Shown here: positions 62,029 to 64,000 of the stretch, piece after piece
How positions within the stretch are numbered: the first letter of the stretch is position 1
How the letters are laid out: each line of letters begins with the position of its first letter
Source: Pseudokordiimonas caeni
GTDB lineage: Bacteria; Pseudomonadota; Alphaproteobacteria; Sphingomonadales; Kordiimonadaceae
DNA: 64,000 nt
Assembly: GCF_026719705.1 (NCBI RefSeq)
Contig: NZ_JAPPRR010000001.1
Span: 124,001-188,000 of the forward strand
Direction: 5' to 3'
Translations under genes and position numbers: made by a program
The notes under the pieces: model-generated
What the model saw: only the letters and a program-made list of their open reading frames with translations
The model's database searches: none
Told to the model about the DNA's origin: nothing

Positions 62029-64000
62029 ATGTTGTCACAACAGTTGAGGCGGGCGTCCCTGGCGCTTGGAATGGGTGTCAGTCTGATCGGACTGACGGCA
62101 GGCGGTGCTTATGCCGCCAACAGCGATGGCTCCATCCGTGGTGCCGTCATCTCCGAAAATCAGGCGCTGGCTGGCGCCACGATCACGGTCACGAATGCCG
62201 AGACCGGCTATTCTCGCACGGTAACCGCGGGCGCGGACGGCAGCTTCCGTTTCTCGCGCCTGCCGATCGGTACCTATCGGGTCACCGCAGCCAAGGGCGG
62301 CTATGAACGCACCGTGATTGAAGACGTGAAAGTCTCGATCGGCGGCACCACCTCGCTTGACCTGCAGATGCAAGTCGGCGGCGAGATGGAAGAAATCGTC
62401 ATCTCGGCGAAGGAAGTCTCCGGGCTTTATCTTGCCGTGGCCGAATCCGGCCTGCAGATTGATGCCACCTCCATCGAGCGCTTCCCTGTCGGTCGCTCGG
62501 CCGATGCAATCGCACTTCTGGCGCCCGGTGTGAATGAAGGTCCGTCCTTCGGCGGCATCTCGTTCGGTGGTTCGTCGGTCGGCGAGAATAACATCTTCAT
62601 CAACGGCCTGAATATCAGCGACGTTGAAACCGGCGTCGGCTTCTCCGACGTGCCGTTCGAGATGTTCAAGGAATTCCAAGTGAAAACCGGCGGTTATTCC
62701 GTGGAATACGGCCGCACGACCGGTGGCGTGCTGAACGCTGTCCTCAAATCGGGCACCAACGAATTCCACGGGGGTGCCAATGTCTTCTGGGAACCCGATG
62801 ACCTGCGCGGCAGTGCCAAGGACTTTTACGCCAAGGATGGCACGGCAACGATCTATCGCAGTGACGATAGCGAGAATAACCTCAACGGGAACATCTACCT
62901 CAGCGGCCCGATCATCAAGGACAAGCTGTTCTTCTATACGCTGTTCCAGCCGCGCCACAATACCGGCAGCTATTACAGCACCAGCGGCTCGTCGCTCTAC
63001 GACTATAAGGACAATTCGGCCTTCTGGGGCGGCAAGGTCGACTGGTATATCGTCGACGGCCATTCGCTCGAATTCTTCGCTTTCTCGGACGAAAGCAAGA
63101 CCCTGACCGATCGCTATGATGACGGCGACTATATCGAAACCGCGACCGCCAAGCGCGGCGGCATCAACTGGGCGGGCACCTATACCGGCCATTTCGGTGA
63201 CGATTTCACGCTGAAAGTCCTTTACGGCCATAACAAGCGCAATTCCGACGATTTCACCAACGTGTCGTCTGAATGTAACCGCGTGCTGGACCGTCGGGGC
63301 GCTTCCAACGTCGAGATCGGCTGTACCTCGCAGTTGCGTGGTGATCACCGCATCAACTCCCGCGATGCGCTTCGGGTGGACGCGGAATATGAGCTTGGCA
63401 ATCACCTGATCCGCGGTGGTTTCGACTATGAGAAGCGCACCACCTACATGGAGCGCGCCTCGGTCGGCCCGGATATGACGAGCTATGAAATCTTCGCCAC
63501 CACGCCGGGTGCCAGCGTTAACAACGTGACGGTACCGGATGGCGTTGATGCCTATGTGATTGCCCGTCAGGAAATCCGTGGCGGCACGTTCGATGCCAAG
63601 ACTTCGGCAGCTTATCTTGAGGATGTCTGGTCGGTGAATGACGATCTGACCGTCACCCTCGGCATTCGCTGGGACCGGTTCGACAGCAAGGACGCAGCCG
63701 GCGACAGCTTCATCAAGGTCGATAACATGTGGTCGCCGCGGGCAGCACTGTCGTGGACCCTTGATGAGGAGGGCAAGTCACGCGTTTATGCAAGCGCTGG
63801 CCGCTATTACTTCCCGATCGCCAACGGCCTTGCGGCACGTGAAGGCGGCGGCACGGTCGACACGCGCTACTATTATGCCTTCAACGGCCTGCAGGAAAAC
63901 GAAACCTCGGCCGGCCTTACCAACGTCACCCCGATCCTCGGCGAGCAGCTTGGTACTGTCGTCCAGTTCGGTTCGGGTGAAGGGCGTGGGGAAGACATTC
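62029..64000 (+). CDS. TonB-dependent receptor with carboxypeptidase-regulatory-like domain (3' end outside window)
   Basis: The first 657 codons are present and the gene runs past the right edge. After a signal peptide (LALGMGVSLIGLTAGGAYA) comes an Ig-like carboxypeptidase-regulatory domain (about 33-115: GSIRGAVISENQALAGATITV, then SFRFSRLPIGTYRV). The plug follows (about 125-235, with NNIFINGLNISDVETG and EFQVKTGGYSVEYGRTTGGVLN) and then barrel strands, as in Oar-like receptors. The ATG at 62029 follows CCAAGGGGGGAAATGAA; an ATG five bases earlier leads to an early stop. Sites 5 and 6 upstream tie it to the peptide regulon, so it probably imports murein peptides or other oligopeptides. 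Confidence 0.9.
   Translation, partial: MLSQQLRRASLALGMGVSLIGLTAGGAYAANSDGSIRGAVISENQALAGATITVTNAETGYSRTVTAGADGSFRFSRLPIGTYRVTAAKGGYERTVIEDVKVSIGGTTSLDLQMQVGGEMEEIVISAKEVSGLYLAVAESGLQIDATSIERFPVGRSADAIALLAPGVNEGPSFGGISFGGSSVGENNIFINGLNISDVETGVGFSDVPFEMFKEFQVKTGGYSVEYGRTTGGVLNAVLKSGTNEFHGGANVFWEPDDLRGSAKDFYAKDGTATIYRSDDSENNLNGNIYLSGPIIKDKLFFYTLFQPRHNTGSYYSTSGSSLYDYKDNSAFWGGKVDWYIVDGHSLEFFAFSDESKTLTDRYDDGDYIETATAKRGGINWAGTYTGHFGDDFTLKVLYGHNKRNSDDFTNVSSECNRVLDRRGASNVEIGCTSQLRGDHRINSRDALRVDAEYELGNHLIRGGFDYEKRTTYMERASVGPDMTSYEIFATTPGASVNNVTVPDGVDAYVIARQEIRGGTFDAKTSAAYLEDVWSVNDDLTVTLGIRWDRFDSKDAAGDSFIKVDNMWSPRAALSWTLDEEGKSRVYASAGRYYFPIANGLAAREGGGTVDTRYYYAFNGLQENETSAGLTNVTPILGEQLGTVVQFGSGEGRGEDI

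Noticed and set aside
62035-63405. Open frame of 456 codons opposite the right-edge TonB receptor
   Set aside because: The plus-strand reading has signal peptide, plug and barrel features; the minus frame has none.

Overview
The window reads as the chromosome of a Gram-negative alphaproteobacterium. It is GC-rich and carries a dnaG-rpoD pair whose sigma factor has an alphaproteobacterial-type region 1.1, carAB and greA, short alphaproteobacterial flagellins, PEPxxW-type PEP-CTERM proteins, DUF2336, and several TonB-dependent receptors with catabolic islands. A Kordiimonadales- or Sphingomonadales-like lineage would fit, but I cannot place it from sequence alone. I see no rRNA, CRISPR, insertion sequence or prophage. 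One tRNA with anticodon CAT is present.

Positions 1-23.9 kb are mostly housekeeping. They hold the 5' end of ahpC, a GNAT acetyltransferase, a DUF2336/PAS protein, an Lrp regulator, greA, a three-gene HxlR/tautomerase/acyl-CoA-dehydrogenase group lying between greA and carB, and carBA. These are followed by a YqeY protein, three PEP-CTERM proteins each with a similar terminator, a LysR regulator, dnaG-rpoD, a two-lobed aspartic protease, and a flagellin followed by an atypical flagellin-like paralogue. Small membrane and ferredoxin-like proteins and the tRNA close this part. From 23.9 to 30.4 kb there is a TetR-RND efflux operon, a DUF2306 membrane protein and a MipA/OmpV outer-membrane protein.

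The rest is three apparently separate catabolic regulons, each with its own regulator and a repeated operator-like palindrome. (1) At 30.7-39.2 kb a LacI-type regulator and two identical TGTAACCGGTTACA sites flank a set that looks like 3-keto-glycoside metabolism: Gfo/Idh/MocA dehydrogenase, TIM-barrel isomerase/epimerase, GMC oxidoreductase with Tat-exported small subunit, DUF1080 3-keto-glycoside lyase/hydrolase, and a sugar/nucleoside-type MFS permease. (2) At 39.3-51.8 kb a TetR regulator and four copies of a roughly 20-bp TTnAC...GTnAA motif precede an MFS transporter, a degenerate M28-like protein, two paralogous carboxylesterases flanking a TonB-dependent receptor, an acyl-CoA ligase and a short-chain dehydrogenase. 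This looks like import, hydrolysis and CoA activation of an ester or lipid substrate. (3) At 52.7-64 kb an RpiR/SIS regulator and at least four good copies of a GAATA-N3-TATTC palindrome sit with two beta-lactamase-fold serine hydrolases, a diaminopimelate-decarboxylase-like enzyme, an L-Ala-D/L-Glu epimerase, an NlpC/P60 endopeptidase with SH3-like domains, a DUF819 membrane protein and a TonB-dependent receptor that runs off the window.

The third region is the best candidate for a previously undescribed system: import and complete dismantling of cell-wall peptides (L-Ala-gamma-D-Glu-mDAP type), coordinated by a SIS-domain regulator through a 5-3-5 palindrome. The regulator-operator pairings are inferred from motif recurrence and location, not from experiment.
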